Source of the DNA: Firmicutes bacterium AM55-24TS
Lineage (GTDB): Bacteria; Bacillota; Clostridia; UBA1381
DNA length: 37,557 nucleotides
Assembly: GCA_003460745.1 (NCBI GenBank)
Contig: QTVU01000027.1
Span: 1-37,557, forward strand
Direction of reading: 5' to 3'
Part shown: piece after piece, positions 8,302 to 17,841 of the stretch
Position numbering within the stretch: the first letter of the stretch is position 1
Layout of the letters: every line of letters starts with the position of its first letter
Translations under genes and position numbers: made by a program
The notes under the pieces: model-generated
Database searches by the model: none
Told to the model about the DNA's origin: nothing
The model's input: only the letters and a program-made list of their open reading frames with translations

Positions 8302-9759
8302 ATGAAGAAGAAATTGACAGCGGCTATTTTGTCTGTTGTTATGTTGCTTATGTCGGGAAGTGTTTTTGCGGCTGGAACAGAAACAGCGGAAGAATCAAAA
8401 TATAGCGGTGAATACGGTGCATTTGAACAAATGGCAAAATATGTTGCCGAAAGATATATAGACGATTCACTTACGGAAGAAGAAATAATGAAACAGGGTC
8501 TTTCAAAGTTGCTTGAAAATAATGACCCATTGTTGGTGCAGTTGTTGAAGTCAATGCTTGAAAGCCTTGATGATTACAGTGAATTTTACACTCCGGAGGA
8601 GTATAAGGCATTTCAGGATAAATTAAATCAGAATTTTTACGGTATTGGTATATCAATGAAAATGTCTGATGACGGTTATGTTGAAATTGTGGGTTTTCTC
8701 AATGAGGACAGTAAGGCTGAAAAAGCAGGACTTAAAATCGGCGACAAGATTTGCAAGGTTGACGGTAAGGACGTTACGGGTTGGAGCACATCCGAAGTGC
8801 GTAATAAAATAATCGGCGAAGAAAATACAAGCGTCAGAGTTTCCGTGCTGCGTGACGGGGAAGAACTTGAATTTATAACAACGCGTGTTGCGGTACATGA
8901 AAATTCCGTTAATTCGGCTGAATTGAAGGGTAATATAGGTTATATTCAAATTACAACCTTTAATTCGACAACTACCGATGAATTTACAGATGCACTTGAT
9001 TGGATGCGTGAAAAGAATATTAAGAAGATAATTCTTGATTTGAGAAATAACGGCGGCGGTCTTGTATCGTCATCAGTTGAGATTGCACAGCAGATTGTTA
9101 AAAAAGGTAAGATAATCGACGTTAAATTCAGAGATACAAAGTATAACGTTACATATGAATCAAAGCTTGATAAGCCTGAATTTGACTTTGCGGTACTTGT
9201 AAATGAGCATACTGCTTCTGCGTCTGAAATTCTTGCAAGTGCAATTCAAGATTCCAAGGGCGGTACTCTTATCGGAACAAAGACTTTCGGTAAGGCGGTA
9301 ATTCAAAATACATATCCGCTTTCAAACGGTTCTGTTTTTAAACTTACAACAGGTCAGTATGTGACAAGAAACGGTAAGGAAATAAACCATATCGGACTTA
9401 CACCTGATGTTGAAGTTGAAAATACTACAGACAGAATAGATACATCAAAGTATACGCCGTTTGATTATACAACAAAACAATCATACGGTAATTCGTCCGA
9501 TAATGTTAAAGCCGCAAAGGAAAGACTTTATCTGTTGGATTTCTATAACGGAAATACGGACAGTGATGTATTTGACGATGAATTGAAAACTGCGATAAAG
9601 GACTTCCAAAAAGCAAATGATTTGCTTTCATACGGAGTCCTTGACATACCGACTCAAAAGAAAATTGAAAAAGTTTTTTCAAAGATTGAAGTGACAACAG
9701 ACAATCAGTTTGAAAAAGCATACGAATTGATGGGCGGAAATTTAGAAGATTTGAATTAG
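8302..9759 (+). CDS. ctpA: S41 C-terminal processing peptidase with peptidoglycan-binding domain
   Basis: This is a secreted serine protease of the CtpA/CtpB family, 485 residues. In order: signal peptide (1-23, ending VFA-A), a helical region, a PDZ domain (about 110-195), the S41 catalytic domain (about 205-375), and a PG_binding_1-like domain (about 395-470). Ser306 in TASASE, Lys331 in FGKAVIQ and Gln335 match the spacing of the CtpB Ser-Lys-Gln triad. It likely trims envelope or sporulation proteins at the cell wall. The ATG at 8302 has AAGAGG eight bases upstream; a GTG at 8296 is an alternative. It ends the ddl operon. Confidence 0.9.
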   Translation: MKKKLTAAILSVVMLLMSGSVFAAGTETAEESKYSGEYGAFEQMAKYVAERYIDDSLTEEEIMKQGLSKLLENNDPLLVQLLKSMLESLDDYSEFYTPEEYKAFQDKLNQNFYGIGISMKMSDDGYVEIVGFLNEDSKAEKAGLKIGDKICKVDGKDVTGWSTSEVRNKIIGEENTSVRVSVLRDGEELEFITTRVAVHENSVNSAELKGNIGYIQITTFNSTTTDEFTDALDWMREKNIKKIILDLRNNGGGLVSSSVEIAQQIVKKGKIIDVKFRDTKYNVTYESKLDKPEFDFAVLVNEHTASASEILASAIQDSKGGTLIGTKTFGKAVIQNTYPLSNGSVFKLTTGQYVTRNGKEINHIGLTPDVEVENTTDRIDTSKYTPFDYTTKQSYGNSSDNVKAAKERLYLLDFYNGNTDSDVFDDELKTAIKDFQKANDLLSYGVLDIPTQKKIEKVFSKIEVTTDNQFEKAYELMGGNLEDLN

Positions 9760-9770
9760 ACATTACTTAG

Positions 9771-9800
9771 ACAACAGAGCAAAAAGCTCTGTTGTTTGCG
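9771..9800 (+). terminator. Terminator after ctpA
   Basis: ACAACAGAGC (9771-9780) and GCTCTGTTGT (9786-9795) form a perfect 10-bp stem with an AAAAA loop, followed by a short T-containing tail. It closes the ddl-murI-DUF1934-ctpA operon. Confidence 0.8.
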
Positions 9801-9898
9801 TTAAAGACTAAAAATATTCCCATAGACATTTTGGAATAATTAAAATTACTCTGAAAAGAATATAGTTAGAGTATTAAGAAATGTCCGGAGGAATAGAT

Positions 9899-10969
9899 AT
9901 GAATAGTGTAATAATGATAACACAGTTTTTCTTTACACTTGTTATAGGAATGTATTTTTTCACAAAGCTGAGGAATGAAAAAAGCGACAGTGAAACCCTT
10001 GCAAACAATTCAAAAAAAGAGGCTGAACACCTTAATTGTATGCGTCATATACATTTATCTGAACCTGTGACGGAAACGGCAAGACCTAAAAACGTGAATG
10101 AAATAATAGGTCAGGACGACGGAATAAGAGCGATAAAAGCGGCACTTTGCGGTCCTGATCCGCAGCATATTTTGATATACGGACCGGCGGGTGTCGGCAA
10201 AACGGCGGCGGCAAGGGTGGCGTTGGAATGTGCAAAGAAAAGTAACGGTACACCGTTTTCAAAAAATGCGAAGTTTATCGAAACAGACGCAACGATAATG
10301 CGATATGATGAACGAAGCATTGCCGATCCGCTTATCGGCTCGGTACATGATCCGATATATCAAGGCGCAGGCGCATACGGCGTTGCAGGTGTACCTCAGG
10401 TTAAAGAGGGAGCTGTGTCAAAGGCTCACGGCGGAGTTTTGTTTATAGATGAAATCGGCGAATTACAGACTTGTCAGATTAACAAGCTGTTAAAGGTGCT
10501 TGAGGACAGGAGGGTTATGTTTGAAAGTGCATATTACAGCGAAGAAAACAAAAAAATCCCAACGTATATACACGATGTATTCAAAAACGGCATACCTGCA
10601 GATTTCAGACTTATCGGTGCGACAACCAGAAAGCCCGAAGAAATTCCCGAGGCTGTTCGTTCAAGATGTGTCGAAATTTATTTTAACCCTTTGACGAGGG
10701 ATAATATAGAAAAAATAATTTACGGTGCGGCTGAAAGAATAAAAATCAATATAGAACAAAATGCGGTTGAGATGATTGCACGTTATGCGAAAAACGGCAG
10801 AGATGCGGTTAAAATTCTTCAAATGGCTAAAAATATTATATTTCTTGACGACAGAAGAAACGTGACTTTGGACGATATTGCGTGGATTTTAAAAGCGTGT
10901 CATTATACAAACGGATATATAAGCAGTGATGAAAAAATAATTGATATATCGGTTATAAAACCTAAATAA
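9899..10969 (+). CDS. LonB-like membrane-anchored AAA+ ATPase lacking the protease domain
   Basis: The 356-residue protein matches the first two-thirds of Bacillus LonB. Residues 5-22 form one membrane helix, then comes an AAA+ domain with Walker A GPAGVGKT (95-102), the segment DPLIGSVHDPIYQGAG, Walker B GGVLFIDEIGEL (178-189) and an arginine-finger region AVRSRC. It ends right after the lid helices (residue 356), where LonB would continue for about 200 residues into the S16 Ser-Lys protease. No protease remnant is visible in 10970-11047. The chosen ATG at 9899 follows CCGGAGG at a spacing of 7; an ATG at 9881 contains that site and is rejected. It is likely an ATPase or unfoldase at the membrane, lying just upstream of lon. 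Whether the loss is clade-wide or local is unknown. Confidence 0.85.
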   Translation: MNSVIMITQFFFTLVIGMYFFTKLRNEKSDSETLANNSKKEAEHLNCMRHIHLSEPVTETARPKNVNEIIGQDDGIRAIKAALCGPDPQHILIYGPAGVGKTAAARVALECAKKSNGTPFSKNAKFIETDATIMRYDERSIADPLIGSVHDPIYQGAGAYGVAGVPQVKEGAVSKAHGGVLFIDEIGELQTCQINKLLKVLEDRRVMFESAYYSEENKKIPTYIHDVFKNGIPADFRLIGATTRKPEEIPEAVRSRCVEIYFNPLTRDNIEKIIYGAAERIKINIEQNAVEMIARYAKNGRDAVKILQMAKNIIFLDDRRNVTLDDIAWILKACHYTNGYISSDEKIIDISVIKPK

Positions 10970-10986
10970 AAAACTGTAAAAAACAG

Positions 10987-11015
10987 TTGAAAATTATACG
11001 AAAAAATTATATAAT
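10987..11015 (+). promoter_or_regulatory. Sigma-A promoter of lon
   Basis: TTGAAA (10987-10992), a 17-base spacer and a perfect TATAAT (11010-11015) lie upstream of the ribosome site AGGAG (11033-11037). No CIRCE or CtsR-like direct repeat was noticed. Confidence 0.8.
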
Positions 11016-11047
11016 AGTAATATTAATCTTATAGGAGTGAAAACGGA

Positions 11048-13359
11048 TTGGAAAAAGAACTAAAACGTGTGTCGGTAGTGCCAATGCGTGGAATGGTTTT
11101 GTTCCCGCATATGACGCTTAATTTTGACGCGGCACGAGAAATGTCCATAAAAGCACTTGAAAGTGCTGCTGAAAATGATTCAATAGTATTCCTTGCGGCG
11201 CAAAAGGATTATACAATAGAACAACCGACTGTTGACGATATATACAGTATAGGTACGTTTGCGGTTATAAAACAGGTTATGCGTATGCCCGGCGGTATAA
11301 CAAGAGTTATAGTAAAGGGATTGGAACGTGGAATTATTGAAAATTTCATTTCCGAAAAGCCGTTTTTTGAGGCGGAAGTACAGGAATTTGACGATTTGTA
11401 CGAAGAAAATCATCCTTAAAACAGGCTTATATAAGACGACTTAAAAAGTCTTACGAAGAATATTTTTCTCAAAATCCAAAACTTACTGCCGATAATTTTA
11501 TGGCGGTTATGGGTATTGAGGAAATAGGCGAACTTTGTGATGTGATTGCCGCAAGTCTTGAAATTGACACAAAAGAAAAACAGGAAATTTTATCTGAATT
11601 TGATTCATATGACAGAGCGGAAAAACTTATCATTACAATACAAAATCAGCTTGAAGTATTGAAGTTGGAGCAACAGCTTGCACAGAAAGTCAAAGAAAGA
11701 ATTGACAAAAATCAAAGAGAATATTATTTACGTGAGCAATTAAAAGTGATACAGGACGAACTTGGCGATACCGACGGCATAAAGGCGGAAGTAGAAGAAT
11801 ATAAGCAGAAAATAAACAAATTGAAAACCGTTAAGGATACGAAAGAAAAACTTATGAAAGAAGTTGACAGGTTTTCAAAAATGCCGCCGTCGTCGGCTGA
11901 AAGTTCGGTGATTAGAAATTATCTTGATACTGTTTTAAGCCTTCCTTGGAACAAGCTGTCAAAGGAAAGCTTTGATATTAAAAATGCTGAAAAGATATTA
12001 AATGAGGATCATTACGGACTTGAAAAGGTCAAGGAACGCGTGCTTGAATATCTTGCGGTAAGACAGAACACAAAAGGCAAAAACGGTACGATACTTTGTT
12101 TTGCGGGACCTCCGGGAGTGGGTAAAACGTCGGTTGCAAAGTCAATCGCACGTTCGCTCGGCAGAAAATATGTCAGAATATCTCTCGGCGGTATTCACGA
12201 CGAATCAGATATAAGAGGTCACAGAAAGACTTACATAGGCGCTATGGAGGGCAGAATTATAGCGGCAATGAAAGAGGCAAAAACAAAAAATCCGCTTATT
12301 TTGCTTGACGAAATTGATAAAATGGGTGCGGATTATAAAGGTGATCCGTCAGCCGCACTTTTGGAAGTGCTTGACTATGAACAAAACGGAACATTCCGCG
12401 ACCATTATATTGAAGTACCGTTTGATTTGTCGCAGGTGTTGTTTATCACAACAGCAAATTCACTTGATACGGTTTCAAGACCGTTGCTTGACAGAATGGA
12501 AATCATTGAACTTTCGGGTTATACAAGCAATGAAAAATTCCATATTGCAAAGGATTATCTTGTGAAGAAATCTATGAAAAATAATGGACTTGATGACAAT
12601 GATTTGACAATTTCAGATGACGCGATTGAGGCTGTAATCGAATATTACACCCGTGAGGCGGGCGTCAGAAAACTTGAACAGCAAATAGGTAAGATATGCC
12701 GTAAGGCGGTTAAGAAACTTCTTGAAAACACCGAAAGACCGATAGAGGTTACAAAGCAAAATCTTGAGGAATATCTCGGTAAGGAACGTTTCCATTTTGA
12801 AAAAATGAATGAGCAGGACGAAATAGGTGTTGCAAGAGGATTGGCTTGGACGTCGGTAGGCGGTGACACGTTGTCGATAGAAGTTAACGTTATGCCGGGA
12901 AGCGGAAAAGTCGAACTTACAGGTAAGCTCGGCGATGTTATGAAAGAAAGTGCAATGGCGGCAATCAGCTACATAAGAGCAAATTCACAAAAACTCGGTA
13001 TTGCGGAAAATTTCCATAAAACAAAGGATATACATATTCACGTGCCGGAAGGCGCAGTACCGAAAGACGGTCCGTCAGCCGGAATAACAATGGCAACAGC
13101 AGTTGTATCGGCGCTTACAAAAAATCCTGTAAGAAGCGATATTGCAATGACAGGTGAAATCACGCTTAGAGGCAGAGTTCTTCCGATAGGCGGTTTGAAA
13201 GAAAAGTCGCTTGCGGCATTCAGAGCAGGAATAACCGATATTATTATTCCGAACGAAAACAAAGCCGATATAGACGATGTCCCTAAGGAAGTAAGAAGCA
13301 AAATCAATTTCATACCTGTAAAGAGTATGGATACTGTACTTGAAAATGCTTTGAGATAA
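11048..13359 (+). CDS. lon: ATP-dependent protease Lon (LonA), interrupted by one frameshift
   Basis: Lon degrades misfolded and regulatory proteins in the cytosol as a hexamer. The N-terminal substrate domain starts at TTG 11048 (VVPMRGMVLFPH) and runs in one frame to the stop at 11417-11419. The rest continues in the -1 frame from about 11410 (LKQAYIRRLKKSY) through the coiled coil, Walker A GPPGVGKTS, Walker B PLILLDEIDK, and the protease domain with the Ser of DGPSAG (codon at 13075) and the Lys of PIGGLKEK. The combined length of about 770 residues is normal. A single missing base near 11405-11416 explains the break; no canonical slippery heptamer is present. If real, the mutation would leave only a 124-residue fragment. 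A sequencing error is more likely. engB follows 24 bases later, as in many Firmicutes. Confidence 0.93.
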
Positions 13360-13383
13360 GTGAAGAAAGGAATGATATAAATT

Positions 13384-14016
13384 ATGAATATACATAATGT
13401 TAGCCTTACAATTTCCGCAGTACGTCCAAACCAATACCCAACGACAGGTTATATGGAATTTGCATTTGCCGGACGTTCAAATGTCGGTAAATCTTCGATG
13501 ATAAATAAACTGCTTAACAGAAAATCGCTGGCGAGAGTATCGGGTACACCGGGTAAAACAATTACGATTAATTTTTATAATATCGACGATACAATTTATC
13601 TTGTTGACTTGCCGGGTTACGGATATGCACAGCGTTCAAAGTCCGAAACGGAAAAGTGGGGCAAGATGATGGAGGATTATCTTGCAAACCGTGAACCGCT
13701 TGTGCAGACGATATTGCTTGTTGACAGCCGTCATAAGCCAACTAAGGACGATATAACAATGGCAAATTGGATTCGCCATTATCATACGAATTTGATAGTT
13801 GTTGCAACAAAAATGGATAAGCTTAAAAAGAGAGAGATTGAGCCGAATCTTCAAAGAATTTGGGAAACTCTTGAAATGGGCGAAGATGATATTCTTGTAC
13901 CGTTTTCAACACAAGATGATGAGGGCAAATATACTGTATGGGATATGATTGAAATGATGCGTGCAGGTGAGCTTTATTACAGTGATGATGAAGAAAGCGA
14001 AGAAACAGAAGAATAA
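13384..14016 (+). CDS. engB: Ribosome-biogenesis GTP-binding protein EngB (YsxC/YihA)
   Basis: This is a 210-residue TrmE-Era-class GTPase needed for large-subunit ribosome assembly. Motifs in order: G1 GRSNVGKSS (30-38), G2/G3 region GTPGKTITINF and LVDLPGYGYA, G4 TKMDKL, and a G5-like VPFST. The C-terminal tail is acidic (DDEESEETEE). The ribosome site AAAGGA precedes the ATG at a normal distance. The lon-engB order is widely conserved. The stop codon is followed within 10 bases by a REP-like element and then a strong terminator. Confidence 0.95.
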   Translation: MNIHNVSLTISAVRPNQYPTTGYMEFAFAGRSNVGKSSMINKLLNRKSLARVSGTPGKTITINFYNIDDTIYLVDLPGYGYAQRSKSETEKWGKMMEDYLANREPLVQTILLVDSRHKPTKDDITMANWIRHYHTNLIVVATKMDKLKKREIEPNLQRIWETLEMGEDDILVPFSTQDDEGKYTVWDMIEMMRAGELYYSDDEESEETEE

Positions 14017-14022
14017 AAATAC

Positions 14023-14118
14023 GCCACCACTCCGCCTTTCAGGCATCTCTCCTCAAGGAACGGCATACTAAGGCTCCCTTTGAGGGGAGCTGTCGGCAAA
14101 GCCGACTGAGGGGTGGCA
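14023..14118. repeat. REP/BIME-like inverted pair of two-hairpin elements
   Basis: GCCACC at 14023 and GGTGGC at 14112-14117 close a 95-base element. Its right half has hairpin 1 (GGCTCCC-TTTGA-GGGGAGC, about 14072-14090), hairpin 2 (GTCGGC-AAA-GCCGAC, about 14092-14106) and the end GGGGTGGCA. Its left half is an inverted relative of the single copy found after asnA (21621-21662). Two copies in opposite orientation resemble a bacterial interspersed mosaic element. It has no coding potential. Confidence 0.8.
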
Positions 14119-14164
14119 AGAAAGATTGGCACACTTGACAACCCACAAAATACACATCACACAC

Positions 14165-14193
14165 AAAACGGAACTGAGATGTTCCGTTTTTTT
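14165..14193 (+). terminator. Terminator after engB
   Basis: AAAACGGAAC (14165-14174) pairs perfectly with GTTCCGTTTT (14181-14190) over a six-base loop, and a T-run reaches 14193. This is a strong rho-independent terminator for lon-engB. Confidence 0.9.
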
Positions 14194-14214
14194 ACGGAAA
14201 CAAATGGAACAAAA

Positions 14215-14245
14215 TTGAATTATTTAACGTCTAAATAAATATAAA
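14215..14245 (+). promoter_or_regulatory. Possible promoter of the SLH gene
   Basis: TTGAAT (14215-14220) and TATAAA (14240-14245) are 19 bases apart, longer than ideal, in a very A/T-rich stretch. The ribosome site AAAAGGAGG follows at 14251-14259. Confidence 0.4.
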
Positions 14246-14267
14246 TATACAAAAGGAGGACGAGGAA

Positions 14268-16778
14268 TTGAAGAAAATATTAGCAATTATAGTATTGCTT
14301 TGTGCATTGGGGGTAAGTGCATCGGCAGCAGATATGACATTTACGCCTGAAGGTGAAGGCAAGTGGATTTACTGCAACAATCCCGAAGCAATCAGAAATC
14401 AGGACTTAATGAACAGTGACGACAATCCGCCGTCATATATTATGAACAACGAAAATCTTGAACCGGATTTATATGACTTTCTTATTTGTCATATAAATTA
14501 CACTGACAGTAACGGCGGTTACGGTGCAGGATATGAAATTGAAGTTGATGTTGAACTCACGGCTGTTGAGGACAGTGAAATAACTATAAACAAAGCATTT
14601 TTTGAGGCTGTTGAGGACGAGTCGTTTATATTCAGTGACGGAACGTGGTCAAAAGAAACAAACAAATTCGGTTGCATTAACGGACTTGCGTCAATGCTTG
14701 GTGTAAACCTGTCACAATTAAACGGTGCCTGGTTATACGAGGCAAAGCAATATGAGCCTGTAACTGTTGAACTGAAAAAAGGCGAAACAATATGGCTTAG
14801 CGACTATATGGACGATTACACAAGTATCGGCTATCACAAGCCGTCACAGATACTTGGAGAATTATCACTTAATTACGGCAAAATGAATTTTAATGTTGCG
14901 GCATTCAAAACGGGTGATGAACTAAAGGACAGAAGCAGTTTTGACCCGAATGCAAAGTTCGGAAAATATTCATACACAAGAACGGAAAAAGGCATTGCCG
15001 ATTCACTTCCAAAGGTTAATGTTGACCTTGAATATACTATTGACAATACATACAAAGACGGTGAGTATATAAAAAACAAAGTATTCAATCAATATCAGCC
15101 TGACGGCTATGTCACGGACGCGTGGTGCACCAATCTTAATCCGCAGGACGATATTTGGTCGAAAGATATATCTGTACAGTCGGACTTGCTTACTTTGACA
15201 TACAAAGATGATTCAAAACTTGATTATTACGGCTCTAATGTAAAGGAAAAAGAAAAAAATAATTTATGGATATGGGATCCGTATCACAGTGATACTGCGG
15301 AATATCCGGGTGCGTCAACTTGGTACAACAGAGAGGACTATGTTCCAAATTATGAACTTTCCGTTAAACGCAGTAATCAAGGCTACGGTTGCAGTATGGG
15401 CAACTATTGCGTAACAGAGGCATATAATTTAAAAGTTAAGAACGTAACGAATAAAGACAAGTATTTTGAATACGTTGCCGAAACTTCGTCAAATATTGCG
15501 GTGTATGTTGAGGACGAAAACGGCAAGCACAGCGGTCTTTTGAAAGACGAGTCAAGTCCTGCTAAAAAAGATACAATGGCAAGTGTATTAATTCCTGCAA
15601 ACAGTGAAAAGGAATTTACGATTAATATGGTATTGCCTATAAATTACGTCGGCGGTATAAGAAATTCATTCAGAGTATGCAATGAAAGTCATATTGATAA
15701 GTATTACGAAGATTATGTCGATGAACCGAGAGCAGAGCAAGGACCGATTACAACAGGTGTCTTGGCATCGGAAGTAAAGGACGAATTGCCGCAGGAAGTA
15801 AAGGATATTATAAACGGTAATTATGACAGTTACGAACTTTTGAAAACAAATACCGGATATATGTTAAGATGGATTGAATGGGACGGCTGTCCTTATTACT
15901 ACACTTCAGAGTGGGGGAAGGTAAAGACAATTTACTATCTTGACAAAAATTATAAAATAAAAGATAAGTATGAATTTGATAAACTTATTCAGCTTGCCGT
16001 TTATTATGACGGATATTACTATGTTGAGGACGCAGACGGAAACAGATTTAAGTCGGCAGACGGTCAGAAGTGGGAGAACTATAATCATCGTATGCCGCTT
16101 GCAAATATAACATTCAATAAATCAAAGCCGTCAAAGTGGGCAGAAAAAGAAGTTAAGAGAGCGTATTCGCTTGATGTTGCACCGTACAGATACAAAGATA
16201 CACTTGTGTATACGGACAATATGACGCGTGAAAAGTTCTGCATAATCCTTGCAAATATGCTAAAGGCAAAGGATAAATTGCCGACAGAGCAGAATGTCAA
16301 ATTCAGCGATACAACAAGAGAAGAAGTTTCGCTTTTGGGTACGGTAGGAATTATAAGCGGTTATGAGGACGGTACGTTTAAACCTAATAATTCGATTACG
16401 CGTGAAGAGGCGTCGATGCTTTTGTATAAGACAGCACAGTATATGGGGTATAACGATTTCTATGAGGATTACAAATTGTCGGATTATAAGTATGCCGATG
16501 ATGAAGAAATAGGCGAGTGGGCAAAAGAGGCTGTTTATCAGATGAACAAAGCCGAGATAATGACAGGTATGGGCGACGATATGTTCTCACCTAAATCAAA
16601 TTATACAAATGAACAGTCAATCTCAACTATTATGAGATTATACGATTTGCAGAATAAACCTAAATCAACACCAACGCCAACTTTAGCTCCGACACCTGAG
16701 CCGACAGAAGTACCGACAACAGAGGAAACAGACATTCCCGAAACAGACGGCGGAGAAACAACAGTTCAAGAAAATTAA
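14268..16778 (+). CDS. Secreted SLH-domain surface protein of unknown function
   Basis: The 836-residue protein starts with a signal peptide (1-21, ending VSASA-A). About 620 residues follow that I do not recognise. They are rich in Tyr, Trp, Asp and Asn, look like beta-sandwich surface modules, and contain no catalytic motif I can name. Residues about 640-800 hold SLH repeats, with FSDTTREEVSLLGTVGIISGY and FKPNNSITREEASMLLY typical; the last repeat carries the degenerate MTGMGDDMFSPKSNYTNEQ. These should bind the secondary cell-wall polymer. A Thr/Pro/Glu-rich tail (about 800-836) ends the protein after the SLH region, an unusual place for a linker. The start is TTG at 14268, set by the strong AAAAGGAGG. 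It is transcribed alone between two terminators. It could be an S-layer component, an adhesin or a binding module; the sequence does not decide. Confidence 0.85.
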   Translation: MKKILAIIVLLCALGVSASAADMTFTPEGEGKWIYCNNPEAIRNQDLMNSDDNPPSYIMNNENLEPDLYDFLICHINYTDSNGGYGAGYEIEVDVELTAVEDSEITINKAFFEAVEDESFIFSDGTWSKETNKFGCINGLASMLGVNLSQLNGAWLYEAKQYEPVTVELKKGETIWLSDYMDDYTSIGYHKPSQILGELSLNYGKMNFNVAAFKTGDELKDRSSFDPNAKFGKYSYTRTEKGIADSLPKVNVDLEYTIDNTYKDGEYIKNKVFNQYQPDGYVTDAWCTNLNPQDDIWSKDISVQSDLLTLTYKDDSKLDYYGSNVKEKEKNNLWIWDPYHSDTAEYPGASTWYNREDYVPNYELSVKRSNQGYGCSMGNYCVTEAYNLKVKNVTNKDKYFEYVAETSSNIAVYVEDENGKHSGLLKDESSPAKKDTMASVLIPANSEKEFTINMVLPINYVGGIRNSFRVCNESHIDKYYEDYVDEPRAEQGPITTGVLASEVKDELPQEVKDIINGNYDSYELLKTNTGYMLRWIEWDGCPYYYTSEWGKVKTIYYLDKNYKIKDKYEFDKLIQLAVYYDGYYYVEDADGNRFKSADGQKWENYNHRMPLANITFNKSKPSKWAEKEVKRAYSLDVAPYRYKDTLVYTDNMTREKFCIILANMLKAKDKLPTEQNVKFSDTTREEVSLLGTVGIISGYEDGTFKPNNSITREEASMLLYKTAQYMGYNDFYEDYKLSDYKYADDEEIGEWAKEAVYQMNKAEIMTGMGDDMFSPKSNYTNEQSISTIMRLYDLQNKPKSTPTPTLAPTPEPTEVPTTEETDIPETDGGETTVQEN

Positions 16779-16780
16779 CA

Positions 16781-16812
16781 AAAAAGTATCCTCAACAGAG
16801 GATACTTTTTTT
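16781..16812. terminator. Bidirectional terminator between the SLH gene and spo0A
   Basis: AAAAAGTATCCTC (16781-16793) pairs with GAGGATACTTTTT (16798-16810) over the loop AACA. There are T-runs in both directions, so it serves the SLH gene on the plus strand and spo0A on the minus strand. Confidence 0.92.
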
Positions 16813-16830
16813 GAGAGAAGATATATTTTA

Positions 16831-17613
16831 TTATTTTAATTGAAGTCTGATTCTGTCGGCAACCATTGCGATAAATTCTGAATTTGTCGGCTTGCCTTTG
16901 CCTGTGTGGATGGTGTAGCCGAAAATTTCATTCATAACTTCAGGCTTACCTCTGCTCCAAGCGACTTCTATTGAGTGACGGATTGCACGTTCGACACGGC
17001 TGGCGGTTGTATTATATGCCTTTGCAATTTCGGGATAAAGTTGTTTAGTGATGAAGTTTAACAGGTCCATATTTTCAACAACCATCATTATTGCACTTCG
17101 GATATATTGATAACCCTTAATATGTGCCGGAACACCAAGCTCGTGAATGAAGTCTGTAACGATAGTTTCAAGGTCTGTTTCTTCGGCTTTTTGAGCTGTT
17201 ATATTGTGTGAAAGCGGTATTGCGCTAACCATAGGAACAGATGTTAAATCTTGAATAACTTCGTATACACGTTCGTTGCTTTGCGGTTTTAAAAGACAGT
17301 AGTCTATTAAAGGACTTACTGACGCAGCCATTTTAATTGCTATTGATGAAACGGAATAAACTATGATTTTAGGCTTTTTATCAAATGTCAAAGTCTGCAT
17401 ACGCTTTAAAACACCGATACCGTCCAGTTTCGGCATTACAAGGTCAAGAATTATAATGTCTGGTCTGGTTTGAGAAATAAGAGTGTAAGCCTCTTCACCG
17501 TCTGTTGCAATAGCCGTTACTGTCATATTAGGCTTTGCACCTATGTATGATGATAATTCCCTTGCTAAATCTTCGTTGTCATCTGCTATTAGTACAGAGA
17601 TATTGTTGTTCAT
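16831..17613 (-). CDS. spo0A: Sporulation master response regulator Spo0A
   Basis: Spo0A~P binds 0A boxes and starts sporulation. The 260-residue protein has a receiver domain (1-125) with Asp11/Asp12, phospho-acceptor Asp57 (IIILDLVMP) and Lys109. A linker follows, then the Spo0A_C DNA-binding domain, with the conserved IKGYQYIR, the recognition helix [18 protein letters not shown] and a terminal region ending MVADRIRLQ. All signature regions are intact, so the organism should be spore-forming or descend from spore-formers. The ribosome site AGGAGG lies upstream of the ATG. In many clostridia spo0A follows spoIVB; here it is isolated, with a terminator on each side. Confidence 0.97.
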   Translation of the reverse strand: MNNNISVLIADDNEDLARELSSYIGAKPNMTVTAIATDGEEAYTLISQTRPDIIILDLVMPKLDGIGVLKRMQTLTFDKKPKIIVYSVSSIAIKMAASVSPLIDYCLLKPQSNERVYEVIQDLTSVPMVSAIPLSHNITAQKAEETDLETIVTDFIHELGVPAHIKGYQYIRSAIMMVVENMDLLNFITKQLYPEIAKAYNTTASRVERAIRHSIEVAWSRGKPEVMNEIFGYTIHTGKGKPTNSEFIAMVADRIRLQLK

Positions 17614-17684
17614 AAGTAAGTCCTCCTATTGTATAAAGTTAATATGATGTTTACTATTTGTAAATGTTTTCCATTACGTAAAGT

Positions 17685-17713
17685 ATATTACCATAAAATG
17701 TTAATAAAATCAA
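17685..17713 (-). promoter_or_regulatory. Possible spo0A promoter
   Basis: On the minus strand TTGATT (17708-17713) and TAATAT (17685-17690) are 17 bases apart, about 70 bases before the spo0A start. A sigma-H promoter, usual for spo0A in Bacillus, was looked for and not clearly found. Confidence 0.4.
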
Positions 17714-17787
17714 GAGATTTTTCAAAAAAAATTCCAAAAAAATTTAAAATATATTTTTTTAATGCCGTAAATACTGTAAAATACAAC

Positions 17788-17822
17788 AAAAAAAGATGTC
17801 AAAACTTTTTGTTTTGACATCT
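17788..17822 (-). terminator. Terminator of the metal-ATPase gene
   Basis: A perfect 12-bp stem (17794-17805 with 17811-17822, arms AGATGTCAAAAC and GTTTTGACATCT) is followed on the minus strand by a run of seven T. It begins 20 bases after the ATPase stop codon. Confidence 0.93.
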
Positions 17823-17841
17823 CTTATATGGGGATATGTGA

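Noticed and set aside
10972..10988. Terminator after the LonB-like gene
   Set aside because: The AACTGT/ACAGTT stem is only 6 bp, A-rich in the loop, and lacks a T-run.
11400..11460. Programmed -1 frameshift in lon
   Set aside because: No slippery heptamer in the zero frame and only a 5-bp stem downstream; recoding is not known for lon, and similar indels occur in three other genes.
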